From Chlamydiales bacterium (GTDB lineage Bacteria > Chlamydiota > Chlamydiia > Chlamydiales > Rhabdochlamydiaceae), in the NCBI GenBank assembly GCA_016185065.1, contig JACPOL010000005.1:1-64000 (forward strand): 64,000 nt of DNA. The letters run 5' to 3'. The position numbers were made by a program, and so were the translations under genes. The notes beneath the pieces are model-generated. The model was given only the letters and a program-made list of their open reading frames with translations. It was not told where the DNA came from and did not search any database. Position 1 is the stretch's first letter, and every line of letters begins with the position of its first letter. Positions 10,938 to 19,992 of this stretch are shown here, in pieces.

Positions 10938-12153
10938 GGTGGGTTTCGTCGAAGATAGTGCCCTCGTTGTCGATCGCTTGGACGACGCCAACGGGGCCAT
11001 CTAGAGAGACGAGGTAGACGAAGTTGCGAGAGTCGGTCTTTGCTAGGTACCAGAGCTTATCTGCTGGGTTGGGAGTGCGGAGATTCACTGCCCAGGCGCC
11101 GTCGCCAAAATAGAGGGTGCCGTCTGGATCTATCTTTCCCTGCTTCAATCTGTGTGTCCGTTTGAAGGCGTGGTCGTGGTGTTCAAACACTGTCTTTACG
11201 CCATACTGATCGAAGAGGGGGGTCCAGTATCTGCGGATCTGCTTTCGGTTGCCCTTGTCGTAATTGTAAACCGAAGGGTAGGCCGAAACGTGATAGACCG
11301 CCATCTTGTGCTGCATCTTTTCGTTTGCTTTCAGCGTATTTTCTAACCAGCTCGTCTGCTCGCCTCGGATCGGATAGGTGTGTCCTGTGTCTAGAAGTGT
11401 GAGGCTGAGGTAGCTGCCATAGTTTAGGGTGCGGTAAGAGGTGTAGGGCTCGCTCATTGCAAAGAACTCGTAGAAGAGAACGGGTTTTACACGCGGATTC
11501 GGATGGGTGCTCTCTAGGTCGTGGTTTCCGATAGCAACAACGAGCGGAATGAGCCTTCCATCGGAGGTTGCCATCTGCTCTTTCCAAGCAGTAAAGAAGG
11601 TCTTCCAGCGTTTGATTTCGAAGTAGCGTCCTTTGAAAAGGTAGTTTCTGCCGCGGGCGTAGGCGATGTCGCCTCCGATCACGATGAAATCGGGATCCAT
11701 CTTCGCCACCTGGCTATTCATCTTTTTGAGCAGTAGAATCTCATCTTGATAGACATCTCCACCCACCACAAAATGGATCGGCCGCGTTGGATTTTGGGGC
11801 ATGGTTCTAAAGCGGTAGATCTCTTCGCTCTCTCCGAGGCGAAAGGCGTAGACGGTATCGGGATTTAACTGGGTGAGCTCAACCGTATTCACGCGCAGAT
11901 CTCCCCAGATGAGCGTCGCTTGTCCCACGACGTGCGCCGCTCCACATGCCTCGTGCCAGGAGCCCTCGCTCTCGCTCTTATAATAGACGCGTGGCTGCTC
12001 TTCTTTTTCGCTATGCCACTGCACGGTCATCGTCGTCGCAGGATCGTGCAGCCAGGTGAGGTAGAGGGCAGAGGGGGAGCCCTCCCCTTTTTGCCAGAGG
12101 GAGAAGATGGCCACACCGAGAATAACAAAAGTAGCGGCGAGAAGCTTTTTCAT
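10924..12153 (-). CDS. Secreted purple-acid-phosphatase-like metallophosphoesterase (copy 1)
   Basis: A 409-residue exported metallophosphoesterase. A hydrophobic N-terminal segment (residues 4-20) is followed by an Fn3-like purple acid phosphatase N domain (27-118). The catalytic domain then carries the metal ligands in order: GGD (D133), 'GGDIAY' (D162, Y165), 'GNHD' (N210, H211), H288 in 'YHVSAYPS', and H326/H328 in 'HHDH'. The tyrosine near D162 is the residue that gives plant and animal enzymes their colour, so an Fe-containing site is plausible. The start ATG overlaps the stop of the paralogue upstream (ATGA), which indicates translational coupling. The substrate (host phospho-compounds?) is unknown. 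Confidence 0.9.
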   Translation of the reverse strand: MKKLLAATFVILGVAIFSLWQKGEGSPSALYLTWLHDPATTMTVQWHSEKEEQPRVYYKSESEGSWHEACGAAHVVGQATLIWGDLRVNTVELTQLNPDTVYAFRLGESEEIYRFRTMPQNPTRPIHFVVGGDVYQDEILLLKKMNSQVAKMDPDFIVIGGDIAYARGRNYLFKGRYFEIKRWKTFFTAWKEQMATSDGRLIPLVVAIGNHDLESTHPNPRVKPVLFYEFFAMSEPYTSYRTLNYGSYLSLTLLDTGHTYPIRGEQTSWLENTLKANEKMQHKMAVYHVSAYPSVYNYDKGNRKQIRRYWTPLFDQYGVKTVFEHHDHAFKRTHRLKQGKIDPDGTLYFGDGAWAVNLRTPNPADKLWYLAKTDSRNFVYLVSLDGPVGVVQAIDNEGTIFDETHLTSQ

Positions 12154-13349
12154 AGGGATTTTCTCGGCGAGGGAAGCTCTTCAATGAGGGACCCCTCTTC
12201 ATCGTATGATCTAACTGTATACCCTTCTTGGCCAAGAGTAATCAACCAGAAGCAGTCGAGCTGAGCCGCCTTTGCTAGGTACCAGCTGCTGGCCAGAGGA
12301 CGAGGCTTTCTCGGAGAGACCCCCCAAGCCCCATCTCCCAAGTAGGTGATCCCCTCAGGGTCGATCTTGCCCGCTTTAATCGGGTGGGATCTCTTGTAGG
12401 CGTGGTTATGATTTTCGAAGGCGAGTTTTACCCCATACTTTTCGAAGAGAGGAACCCAGGTAGAGCGGATCTTTGTGGGGACGCTCCCTTCATACTGGTA
12501 GACAGAGGGGTAGGCGGCTACATGGTAGACGGGGATTTTGAAGGGCACATCCATGCGGGCAGAAAGCGCTGAATCAAGCCACTTAGACTGCTCACCATCA
12601 ATGGGATAGGTGTGGTTTGTATCGAGAAGAAAAAGGCTAAAATAGGAGCCGAAATCGAGCGTTCTGTAAGGGATGTTCTCCTGGGGAAAGGGAAAGAGCT
12701 GGTAGAAGGCGCCGCCGATCTGGCGAGATTTGACGTCATGGTTGCCCACGACGACGACCATTGGAATCAGGCGTCCATCGGAGGTCACCATCTGCTTCTG
12801 CCACTCTTGCAGAAAGGTGCCCCAGCGTTTCGCCTCCCAATCCCTTCCTTTGAAGAGGGACTTATGCCCATGGGCGTAGGCGATATCGCCTCCCACGACT
12901 ACAAAGTCGGGGTCTGCGGCGGCGATCTGAGTGTTCATCTTGCGGAGGAGGTAGAGGTAGAAGTAGGCGTCTCCAGCCACTGCAAAGCGGAGGGGTCTTT
13001 TAAGGCTCTTGGGGCAGGTGCGGAACTTGTAGGTTGTCTCCTCTTCGCCAACTTTGAAGAGGTAAGTTGTATCCTCCTCAAGATCAGTGAGTTCCGTTGA
13101 GTGGATGAGGAGCGAGCTCTTCTGAAGAAGGGCTGCTGTTCCCTCTCTCTTCTTCCACGTCTTCTCTCCCTCCTTCTGGTAGGAGACCTCCGTCTCTCGA
13201 TCCTTCTTGGAGGTGTGCCAGCGGATCACCATCGTAGAGGTGGGGTCCCTCGTCCAGCTGAGGTAGAGGGCAGAGGGCTCCTCAGCCCCGAGCCCAGCGG
13301 AGAGGAGAAGAAGGGCTAAAAACCAGCCTTGTATTTTTCTTAGAGTCAT
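12150..13349 (-). CDS. Secreted purple-acid-phosphatase-like metallophosphoesterase (copy 2)
   Basis: Paralogue of the adjacent downstream gene, with the same domain order and metal motifs: 'GGDIAYAHG', 'GNHDVK', 'YHVAAYPS' and 'FENHNHAYKR'. The chosen ATG at 13349 gives a clear signal peptide ('MTLRKIQGWFLALLLLSAGLGA', about 22 residues); the frame extends upstream to 13421 but the added residues look non-coding. About 399 residues. The last His motif is HNH where copy 1 has HDH. The pair arose by tandem duplication and is one operon with a 4-base overlap. An AT-rich promoter region of about 150 bases is shared with the divergent giant gene. Confidence 0.9.
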   Translation of the reverse strand: MTLRKIQGWFLALLLLSAGLGAEEPSALYLSWTRDPTSTMVIRWHTSKKDRETEVSYQKEGEKTWKKREGTAALLQKSSLLIHSTELTDLEEDTTYLFKVGEEETTYKFRTCPKSLKRPLRFAVAGDAYFYLYLLRKMNTQIAAADPDFVVVGGDIAYAHGHKSLFKGRDWEAKRWGTFLQEWQKQMVTSDGRLIPMVVVVGNHDVKSRQIGGAFYQLFPFPQENIPYRTLDFGSYFSLFLLDTNHTYPIDGEQSKWLDSALSARMDVPFKIPVYHVAAYPSVYQYEGSVPTKIRSTWVPLFEKYGVKLAFENHNHAYKRSHPIKAGKIDPEGITYLGDGAWGVSPRKPRPLASSWYLAKAAQLDCFWLITLGQEGYTVRSYDEEGSLIEELPSPRKSL

Positions 13350-13441
13350 AGACCTGTAAGGGTGGGCTATAGGAGAGTTTCTTGCAAGAATTTCACTGAT
13401 TATTAGTAATTTAGAGCTCAATGTTAAATTATAAATTTATT

Positions 13442-13470
13442 TTGACATTTTAATAAAATTATACTATAAT
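13442..13470 (+). promoter_or_regulatory. Perfect consensus promoter for the giant coiled-coil gene
   Basis: TTGACA (13442-13447), 17-base spacer, TATAAT (13465-13470). All 12 consensus bases match and the spacing is ideal. It lies 28 bases upstream of the ATG at 13499 in a very AT-rich stretch. The ribosome site is weak ('aagag'), so transcription is strong by sequence but translation may be limited. Confidence 0.88.
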
Positions 13471-13498
13471 TATTTGAAAATCTAATAAGAGTGTAATT

Positions 13499-16400
13499 AT
13501 GACATCAACTAATAATATTTCTACGCCGGCAAAAATTCTCAATACAACGGTTAGAGGCTCTCCTGCTTTTAAAGCAGATGATGAGATTCGCGATGAGGAG
13601 AGCGAATTAATTGAGGCTCTAGGAACGGCACTTCCTGAGAACGCAAAACTTAAAATTGGGATCAAACCAACTGGGCTATCCATTAAAGATGAGGAGGGAA
13701 ACCGCATCTTTAAAAAGAAAATGGAAGAATTGCCGAAGAAAGTCCAAGACATTTGTAGGCGCATTCTTGCAAGAGCCGCTGCTGCTAAACGTAGTGGTTC
13801 AGCCGGCTCATCTTCCGGTGGAACTCGCCGTAAGCTTTTTAGCGGGAGCGACTCCCCCCGTGGAACAGGCGCAGGTGGAGCGGGTGGAAGGCAGCCCTCT
13901 GTTAGAGCAAGACTTCTCCCTTCACAAGAAGAGCAGGCAAAGCTCGCCGCAGAACTGGATCAGAGCAGAGCGCAGATTGGAGCTCTCACTGAAAGAGCAA
14001 CACAGGCTGAGAGCGCAGTTCAAGCCAGAGAAGCTGAACTTGCCGCTGCACAGCAGGCATCTCAGGCTGCAGCTGCTGATCATCGAGCAACATTAACAAG
14101 ATTAGATCAAGAAGCGCGGGCTGCTACTGCCCTTACAGGAACTTTACAAGCGCAGCTAGCTGCAGCGAAAGAGCAATTTGAGGCGGCATCTGGAGCTGCT
14201 TCAACTCTCAGTAGAGATAAAGCAGCTGTTGAAGGTCAACTTAAAGAACTAGCTGCGCAACTTCTAGAAGCGCAAGCAAGAGAAGCAGCTGTTCGCACAG
14301 AAATTGCGGCGGTGCAACAGGCTCAGCAAGCATCATTAAAAGAGATTGAGCAGCTTAAACATGCTGCTGCCCAAGCAGCGGCTGCCGCAGCTGAATTAGT
14401 AGGACAAAGAGATGCAGTAGCGCAAAAGCTAGAAGCCGCGCAGAAAGCCCATGCAGAAGCTGCTGCTATAGCAAAAACGGAGATTGGAAGACTCGGACAA
14501 GCAGCTCAGGATGAACACGCAAAAGCGGTACAGCTTCAGGCTGAGCTCGCTGCTGTTCAAAAAGCGTCTGAGGGAGAGATCGGCCAACTTCAACAAGGTG
14601 TTGAACAAGCACGAGCTGCAGTAGCAGCAGCTGCTCAGGAAAAGGCTGCCGTTCAAGCACAACTGGAAGCCGCGACGCAACAACTCGCAGCCGCATCAGC
14701 GTCAGGTGGTGAGAAACAGGCACAGATTACTCAGCTCACAGCACAGTGCGAAAAATACCGAGCAGAACTAGCAACACTTACGAAAACCGCTCAGGATGCA
14801 CATGCAAGAGCTGATGGGCTTCAAACAGAGTTAACCCAGGCTCAAGTGGCATTCGCACAAGAGCGCACACGGCTTACACAAGATATTGATGATGCCAGAG
14901 CCGCAGCCGCCCAGCTTAGAACAGAATTAGAAACTGCGCAGCGAGCGCATACAGCCGCAGCAGATACAGCAAAAGCAGAGATTGGAAGACTCGGACAAGC
15001 AGCTCAGGATGAACACGCAAAAGCGGTACAGCTTCAGGCTGAGCTCGCTGCTGTTCGAAAAGCGTCTGAGGGAGAGATCGGCCAACTTCAACAAGGTATC
15101 GAACAAGCGCAAGCTACAGTAGCAGCAGTCGCCAAGGAAAAGGCTGAGGTTCAAGCACAACTTCAAACGGCTACAGCACAACTCGCAGCCGCAGCAGCGT
15201 CAGGTGGTGAGAAACAGGCACAAATTACTCAGCTCACAGAGCAGTGTGCTCAATATCAAGCAGAACTAGCAACACTTACGAAAACCGCTCAGGATGCACA
15301 TGCAAGAGCTGAGAGGCTTCAAACAGAGTTAACCCAGGCTCAAGCGGCATTCGCACAAGAGCGCACACAGCTAAGAAAGTCTATTGCTGATGCAGAAGCT
15401 GCGACAGCTACAGCTACGCAGCAGAAGCTTGCCGTAGAAGCACGACTTCAAGCAGCGACTGATGACCTTGCTACTGAACGTCAAATGGCAGTAGAGCGCG
15501 CTGGGCAATATCACGAAGGCTTAGAACAGCTAAACCGCCGCGTTGAGGAAGCACAGCAAAAAGTAGCTAGTCTTCAACAGCAGCTGTCAGAGGCTCAAGC
15601 GCAAGCAGCAGCAGCTGGTGAAACAAATGAAACCCTTAACAATCAACTTAGAGCCGCTACAGCTCAGGCTGCAGAAGTCGCAGCTGAGAAGCTGATTGTC
15701 GAGAGAAGAGTTGTCGAAATTACAAAAGAACTAGCAGAAATGAGTGCAATAGCGGATGAGGCTTTACAGGGGCAAAGAGAACTTCGCACTCAACTTCAGG
15801 TTGCTACAGAGGAAGCTGCCGCTGCGAAGCAGGAACTTGCTACTGCCCAGGAGCAACATGCAGCCGCCCAACAAGAGCTCACAATTAAAGTCGGTAATTT
15901 AACACGACAACTTGCACAAGCCGTAAGAGATAAAACGGCTATAGAAGAGAGCCTAGCGGAGATGGAGGTGCGTGCAACCCAAGCGGAAGATCGCGCAATA
16001 GCACTTGAAGCTCGAGCAATAAAAGCTGAAAAAGAGAGAGATACGATCAAGTCAGTAAACGATCTGGCTCAAGCGCGCATTAAGCAGCTGGAGGCGGAGC
16101 TTAATGCTCTTAGAGCACTACATGCCAAATGCGGTGAGAAGGTTGTAGAGGTCATCTCTCCTCCTCCTGCTCGTGCTCCAGAACGTCTTGAGAGGAAGAG
16201 AGATCCTACTGCCGAAGCCGAAGCAGCCAAAAAGGCGCAAGCCGCCGCCGCTGCCGCTCAAGTTGCAGCTCTCGACAAGCCCGATCCCTCAATTGAAGAG
16301 GCGATCGATGCGATCCGCAGAGGCGACCTAACACAATATCTCACAAACCCCAGAGCAGAACTCGCCGCACGTGCAGCTGAAGAACTCGCAAAGGCGCTTA

Positions 16401-19400
16401 CAGAAGGTGCTAAGCCTTCAGAGATCTACGCTCTCGCTACCTACACCGCTCTTGTGTCACCTCAAAAAATTGATAAGGCGAAACTTAAACAGTGGCTGAT
16501 TCAGCGAGCAATGGAGAGTGAAAAATTAGGCAAAAAAGAGCAGAGATTAAGACACTCTCTTCTTTCGGCACTCTCCGATAAGGACCTTGCGAACGCTCTG
16601 CAGGGGTTAGAAGAAGTACGCGCGTTAATAGTGAGCAAAAGAAATGAGGGCGGCTACGCACTTATTGAATGGGCTCGTGGTCTTATTGCTTCAAAGGGAG
16701 AGAAGACGATCATAGAATCTCTCTTCATTGACCTCTTAACCAGAGAACTCAGAGATCTTGACAAAGGCGCAAAAACCCTCTGGGTTCCAAATGGAAAAAA
16801 TAAACCAGAGAACTCCTATTCTCTCATTGAACAGCTAAGGCAGAATCCAAAGTATGACCATATTGCAGCAGATTCTAGAGATTGCGCTGGATGGGATACT
16901 ATACTGGCAGAGAGAGAGGAGCAGATCATGGGTGCGATTGGTAAGTGCCTCGATCTAAATACGTGGAATAAGGTGCTGACTCACGCGAAATTTGCTGGTG
17001 AGATTGTTCCCAGCACGCTTGCTCCTGTCTCAGATGAGGAGATCCAAACAGCTATTGATAAAGGTCGCCGAGAGGGAGGACGCACCGGAGTTCTGCAAAA
17101 CATCCAGAAGCACGTTGTAGGAAGGATTGCAAAGCTTACGGGGCTTACTGCTCCCACAGATGGAAATAAGATCAACGCCTGCTTTCAAGAGATTGCAAAA
17201 TGCGCAAGGACAGGAAAGTTTTCTCCGCTGCTCGACCGCATACTCAAACAACATGGTGGAAGAGAGCTTCTCTACCTTGCAAAAATGCTCTACTACTACC
17301 AGGCGTGCGAGAACGCAAAGCCGGGGTTTATTGCTGCCGCTCATCACCACTGGGAGTGGCTCACTCGTGGAAAAACGGATGGTCAATCTGCAGAAAGATT
17401 GATTCAGCTCCTCAACACTCTGCAGGAAGACCCCAACTTTAAGGGCGGTGTGCTTACTGCCGATCAGGTGAAGTGGGCGCGCGGATTACATAATCTGTAC
17501 ACCTCAGAACAGGGATCTCCTATCTTTGCGGAAGCAGGAAAGGGAAAGACTGTCACAGCGCAATTCATGATGCGTCTCTTGCCTAGAATGGGCATTGAAA
17601 AGAGAACTGTTCACTTTGTCAGCCCCTTTGCAAATAGCATAGAAGGGATGCGCTGCCACACACCTGAGACGTTTGAAGGTGTTTTGCGTATTCCAGCTTC
17701 AAGCTTAAACGATATCGTCCTGGTGGATGAGGCTCACCTTCTGGCTCCTGATAAAGAGCTAAGCTGCAGAGTTCTGCTTGTGAAAGATGGAGTAGAGAGA
17801 GAGGTCTTCCCTCTTCTCATCACAGCTACGCCTGTGATTCCTGTAGATGGAACGAAGGCGTTTAAACAAGAGCAGCTAAAGCGGTACAGCGAGCAGCTCG
17901 AAAAGTTAAATATAGAGATTCATCAGAGAAAAGAGCAGATCGCTGAGATCAAGCTGAAGGCGTTCCATCAAGCGGTGCAGAATATTTATAATGAGATTCT
18001 CGCTGTTAGAAATGATGTGGTTAAACATCTTTCCCAATTTATTCTTGGAGAGGGACAGCGAAAAAAATTCGGAGATCGTATTGACGCGCTCCTGGTTGCA
18101 CTCAAGAAGGGAGATATAGCCGAGATCAAGGAAGAGCTCAGGGTGATCTTAAATGCCGATATCAATAAGAGAGATAGTTCCAATGCAAGGCTTAAAGCCA
18201 TTCAGCTGGGGCTTGATCAGCTTAAAAGAGAAGAGCAGAGCCGTAGTCAAAAGAAAGACACTTCTACTTATATACCGCTTCAGAAGCTTCAGAACAGGTT
18301 CAGAGACGCCCTAATGGAACTGAATAAGCTGATGGTTTCTGGAATTGAAGTCGATTCTACTTCTGAGGAGAGAGCTGCACATGCAGAGATTGCCCGCTTG
18401 GAGAAGATGGCGGATGCGATTCAAGAAAAGGTTGTGAAGTGGAAAACGGCAGGAGTTGATCAGGCTCCTACAGAAAATGAGAGCTACTTTGCTGCCCTTC
18501 CAGAGAAGCGCAAAGAGGCGATTGGAAGCTGCGAGTATATCTCAACGCAGCATCTGGTAAAGCTTACCCCAGAATTAGGAGCTCAGTGCGTCTCTGCTCT
18601 GTATAAGAAAGGCGGGGTGAAGGATGCTGTACAGCTAATCTTCCCGGGTGTGCGCTTCCAAAGTAAAGAGTTTGGCCCCCTCATCAGTAAACTGCGCGAG
18701 CTCTATGCTCAAGAGAAGAGACCTGTGCGCTTCGTCTACCAAGACTCGCATACGGATGCCGGTTTGAAATTCGAGGGACGAGAGGTTCGAGGAAATAAGT
18801 GGGTTATCGAGTTTAATGGAAGCGAGAAGCCTCGCATGGTCTCTCTAGAGGAGTTCTCGAAAAAGGAGCAGGCTCCTGGAGTCACAGTGATGCTCTACGA
18901 CCGCAGCAACCTGCAGGGTGGAGACTTCGGAGACTTAAGCCGAGCTGTAGAAGGGCGCGATATCTCGCAGTTCATCCTCTATAACTTCACGGATGTAGAG
19001 GGATTAAATCCTGCGCGCATAGCTAGCGAGAACGATCTCTATCAGGCACTCAGACGCCGCCGCGGCACTCCAGCTTGCCAATCAGTCGTTGTGCTGGGAG
19101 GAGGAGTTAGCAAGGATGAGTTCGTTGGAACCCAGAGCAAGCCAGGAACAGTAGGCCTGCGACAAAAGGCTCTTGAGAAGTACTGGGCAGCTAAGTATGC
19201 CGCACAGCGCATCGCGAGAAAACTGATGAAGATCGCGCTTCTGCAAAAACATAAGAAAGCGGACTTGAAAGGAAAGCGAAACGATGAGCTTCTAGGGATG
19301 CTAAACAGTAGTGACCAGGGTCTAGTCGATAAGATTCAGTCGAACATCTACGCTGGAAAAAAGGATGCTACTCTAGAAAAATGGTTTATTGCTGCGGAGA

Positions 19401-19513
19401 AGGCAGCCTCTGCCCAACAAGATGGACAGAGTGCAGAGAGTTTCTGGCACACCCAGAAAAAGCATGCTGAAGTTCAGCACTACTTAACCTGGGCGCAGAG
19501 ATACGGCTCTTAA
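13499..19513 (+). CDS. Giant coiled-coil protein with SF2/SecA-like ATPase region (2004 aa)
   Basis: Not a family I can name. Residues 1-140 are charged then Ser/Gly-rich. Residues about 140-870 are an Ala/Gln/Glu-rich heptad coiled coil with a near-identical 166-residue tandem duplication (DNA 14430-15425). A Pro-rich linker and Ala-rich stretch (880-925) lead to a helical region (930-1330). Next comes a P-loop 'AEAGKGKT' (1344-1351), 'VDEAH' (DEAH 1410-1413), 'ITATP' (TATP 1442-1445), a second coiled insertion (about 1460-1620), and a C-terminal part with 'NFTDVEGLN' (from 1829) and 'QALRRRRG' (1849-1856) that looks like the second RecA lobe and its arginine motif. This order resembles SF2 helicases or SecA ('GEGKT'-type loop). 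There is no signal peptide or membrane span. A host-directed effector, a chromosome-organising motor and a secretion motor are all possible; none is shown. Confidence 0.85.
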   Translation: MTSTNNISTPAKILNTTVRGSPAFKADDEIRDEESELIEALGTALPENAKLKIGIKPTGLSIKDEEGNRIFKKKMEELPKKVQDICRRILARAAAAKRSGSAGSSSGGTRRKLFSGSDSPRGTGAGGAGGRQPSVRARLLPSQEEQAKLAAELDQSRAQIGALTERATQAESAVQAREAELAAAQQASQAAAADHRATLTRLDQEARAATALTGTLQAQLAAAKEQFEAASGAASTLSRDKAAVEGQLKELAAQLLEAQAREAAVRTEIAAVQQAQQASLKEIEQLKHAAAQAAAAAAELVGQRDAVAQKLEAAQKAHAEAAAIAKTEIGRLGQAAQDEHAKAVQLQAELAAVQKASEGEIGQLQQGVEQARAAVAAAAQEKAAVQAQLEAATQQLAAASASGGEKQAQITQLTAQCEKYRAELATLTKTAQDAHARADGLQTELTQAQVAFAQERTRLTQDIDDARAAAAQLRTELETAQRAHTAAADTAKAEIGRLGQAAQDEHAKAVQLQAELAAVRKASEGEIGQLQQGIEQAQATVAAVAKEKAEVQAQLQTATAQLAAAAASGGEKQAQITQLTEQCAQYQAELATLTKTAQDAHARAERLQTELTQAQAAFAQERTQLRKSIADAEAATATATQQKLAVEARLQAATDDLATERQMAVERAGQYHEGLEQLNRRVEEAQQKVASLQQQLSEAQAQAAAAGETNETLNNQLRAATAQAAEVAAEKLIVERRVVEITKELAEMSAIADEALQGQRELRTQLQVATEEAAAAKQELATAQEQHAAAQQELTIKVGNLTRQLAQAVRDKTAIEESLAEMEVRATQAEDRAIALEARAIKAEKERDTIKSVNDLAQARIKQLEAELNALRALHAKCGEKVVEVISPPPARAPERLERKRDPTAEAEAAKKAQAAAAAAQVAALDKPDPSIEEAIDAIRRGDLTQYLTNPRAELAARAAEELAKALTEGAKPSEIYALATYTALVSPQKIDKAKLKQWLIQRAMESEKLGKKEQRLRHSLLSALSDKDLANALQGLEEVRALIVSKRNEGGYALIEWARGLIASKGEKTIIESLFIDLLTRELRDLDKGAKTLWVPNGKNKPENSYSLIEQLRQNPKYDHIAADSRDCAGWDTILAEREEQIMGAIGKCLDLNTWNKVLTHAKFAGEIVPSTLAPVSDEEIQTAIDKGRREGGRTGVLQNIQKHVVGRIAKLTGLTAPTDGNKINACFQEIAKCARTGKFSPLLDRILKQHGGRELLYLAKMLYYYQACENAKPGFIAAAHHHWEWLTRGKTDGQSAERLIQLLNTLQEDPNFKGGVLTADQVKWARGLHNLYTSEQGSPIFAEAGKGKTVTAQFMMRLLPRMGIEKRTVHFVSPFANSIEGMRCHTPETFEGVLRIPASSLNDIVLVDEAHLLAPDKELSCRVLLVKDGVEREVFPLLITATPVIPVDGTKAFKQEQLKRYSEQLEKLNIEIHQRKEQIAEIKLKAFHQAVQNIYNEILAVRNDVVKHLSQFILGEGQRKKFGDRIDALLVALKKGDIAEIKEELRVILNADINKRDSSNARLKAIQLGLDQLKREEQSRSQKKDTSTYIPLQKLQNRFRDALMELNKLMVSGIEVDSTSEERAAHAEIARLEKMADAIQEKVVKWKTAGVDQAPTENESYFAALPEKRKEAIGSCEYISTQHLVKLTPELGAQCVSALYKKGGVKDAVQLIFPGVRFQSKEFGPLISKLRELYAQEKRPVRFVYQDSHTDAGLKFEGREVRGNKWVIEFNGSEKPRMVSLEEFSKKEQAPGVTVMLYDRSNLQGGDFGDLSRAVEGRDISQFILYNFTDVEGLNPARIASENDLYQALRRRRGTPACQSVVVLGGGVSKDEFVGTQSKPGTVGLRQKALEKYWAAKYAAQRIARKLMKIALLQKHKKADLKGKRNDELLGMLNSSDQGLVDKIQSNIYAGKKDATLEKWFIAAEKAASAQQDGQSAESFWHTQKKHAEVQHYLTWAQRYGS
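14430..15425 (+). repeat. Tandem 498-bp in-frame duplication inside the coiled coil
   Basis: Two copies of a 498-bp (166-codon) unit. Landmarks recur at constant offset: 'agattggaag' at 14481 and 14979, and 'tcaggatgca' at 14791 and 15289. Long stretches are identical at the DNA level, including silent positions, so the duplication is recent or kept uniform by recombination. Outer limits are approximate because a coiled coil hides the edges. Confidence 0.85.
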
Positions 19514-19523
19514 AGACAAACTT

Positions 19524-19931
19524 TTAACGGTCTGAATCGTTAGGGTTGAGTTCAACGCGCTTCGACTCCTCTTCCTCGGTTCCAGCCTGAACATCAGTGA
19601 TGGCGCCTTTGAGGACTTCGATTTTTGCGCCGTCGACCATCTTCAGGATGACGGTGGCGTCTTGGACTTTAAATACAGTGCCAACGATTCCCATTGCAGT
19701 CACGCGGTCGCCCTTTTTCAGGGAGCTGCGCTGTTTTTCCATCGCTTTGCGACGTTTCTGCTCTGGGCGCCAGAGGATGAAGTAGAAGAAGACGAGTGCA
19801 ATGCCAATCATGATTAGCGTCTGCATGAAGTTGTTCTCACGAGCGGGCGCTTCTGCTGCATCTGCGAAAAGGGGGAGTGTGCTGAACATCAGCGCAGGAA
19901 GGCCGAGGCAAAATGCAAATACTTTATTCAT
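19524..19931 (-). CDS. yajC: Sec translocon accessory protein YajC
   Basis: Inner-membrane subunit of the SecDF-YajC complex that assists Sec export. 135 residues: a hydrophobic signal-like segment (3-24), a linker, one membrane span (about 36-54), then 'WRPEQKRRK' and the cytosolic YajC domain 'GDRVTAMGIVGTVFKV'. The N-terminal extra hydrophobic segment makes it a little longer than E. coli YajC (110). It is followed by the methyltransferase and hctA on the same strand in the reverse order of transcription, matching the yajC-CT742-hctA cluster I recall from C. trachomatis. Confidence 0.93.
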   Translation of the reverse strand: MNKVFAFCLGLPALMFSTLPLFADAAEAPARENNFMQTLIMIGIALVFFYFILWRPEQKRRKAMEKQRSSLKKGDRVTAMGIVGTVFKVQDATVILKMVDGAKIEVLKGAITDVQAGTEEEESKRVELNPNDSDR

Positions 19932-19992
19932 AAAAATTCCTTGTTAGAAAAATGCTTTAACTGCCCAAGCATGCCCGAAAAGGGGCTCGAAA

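Noticed and set aside
14429..16050. Leu/Ser-rich minus-strand frames of about 85 codons
   Set aside because: Antisense shadows of the Ala/Gln-rich coiled coil; they repeat because the gene repeats.
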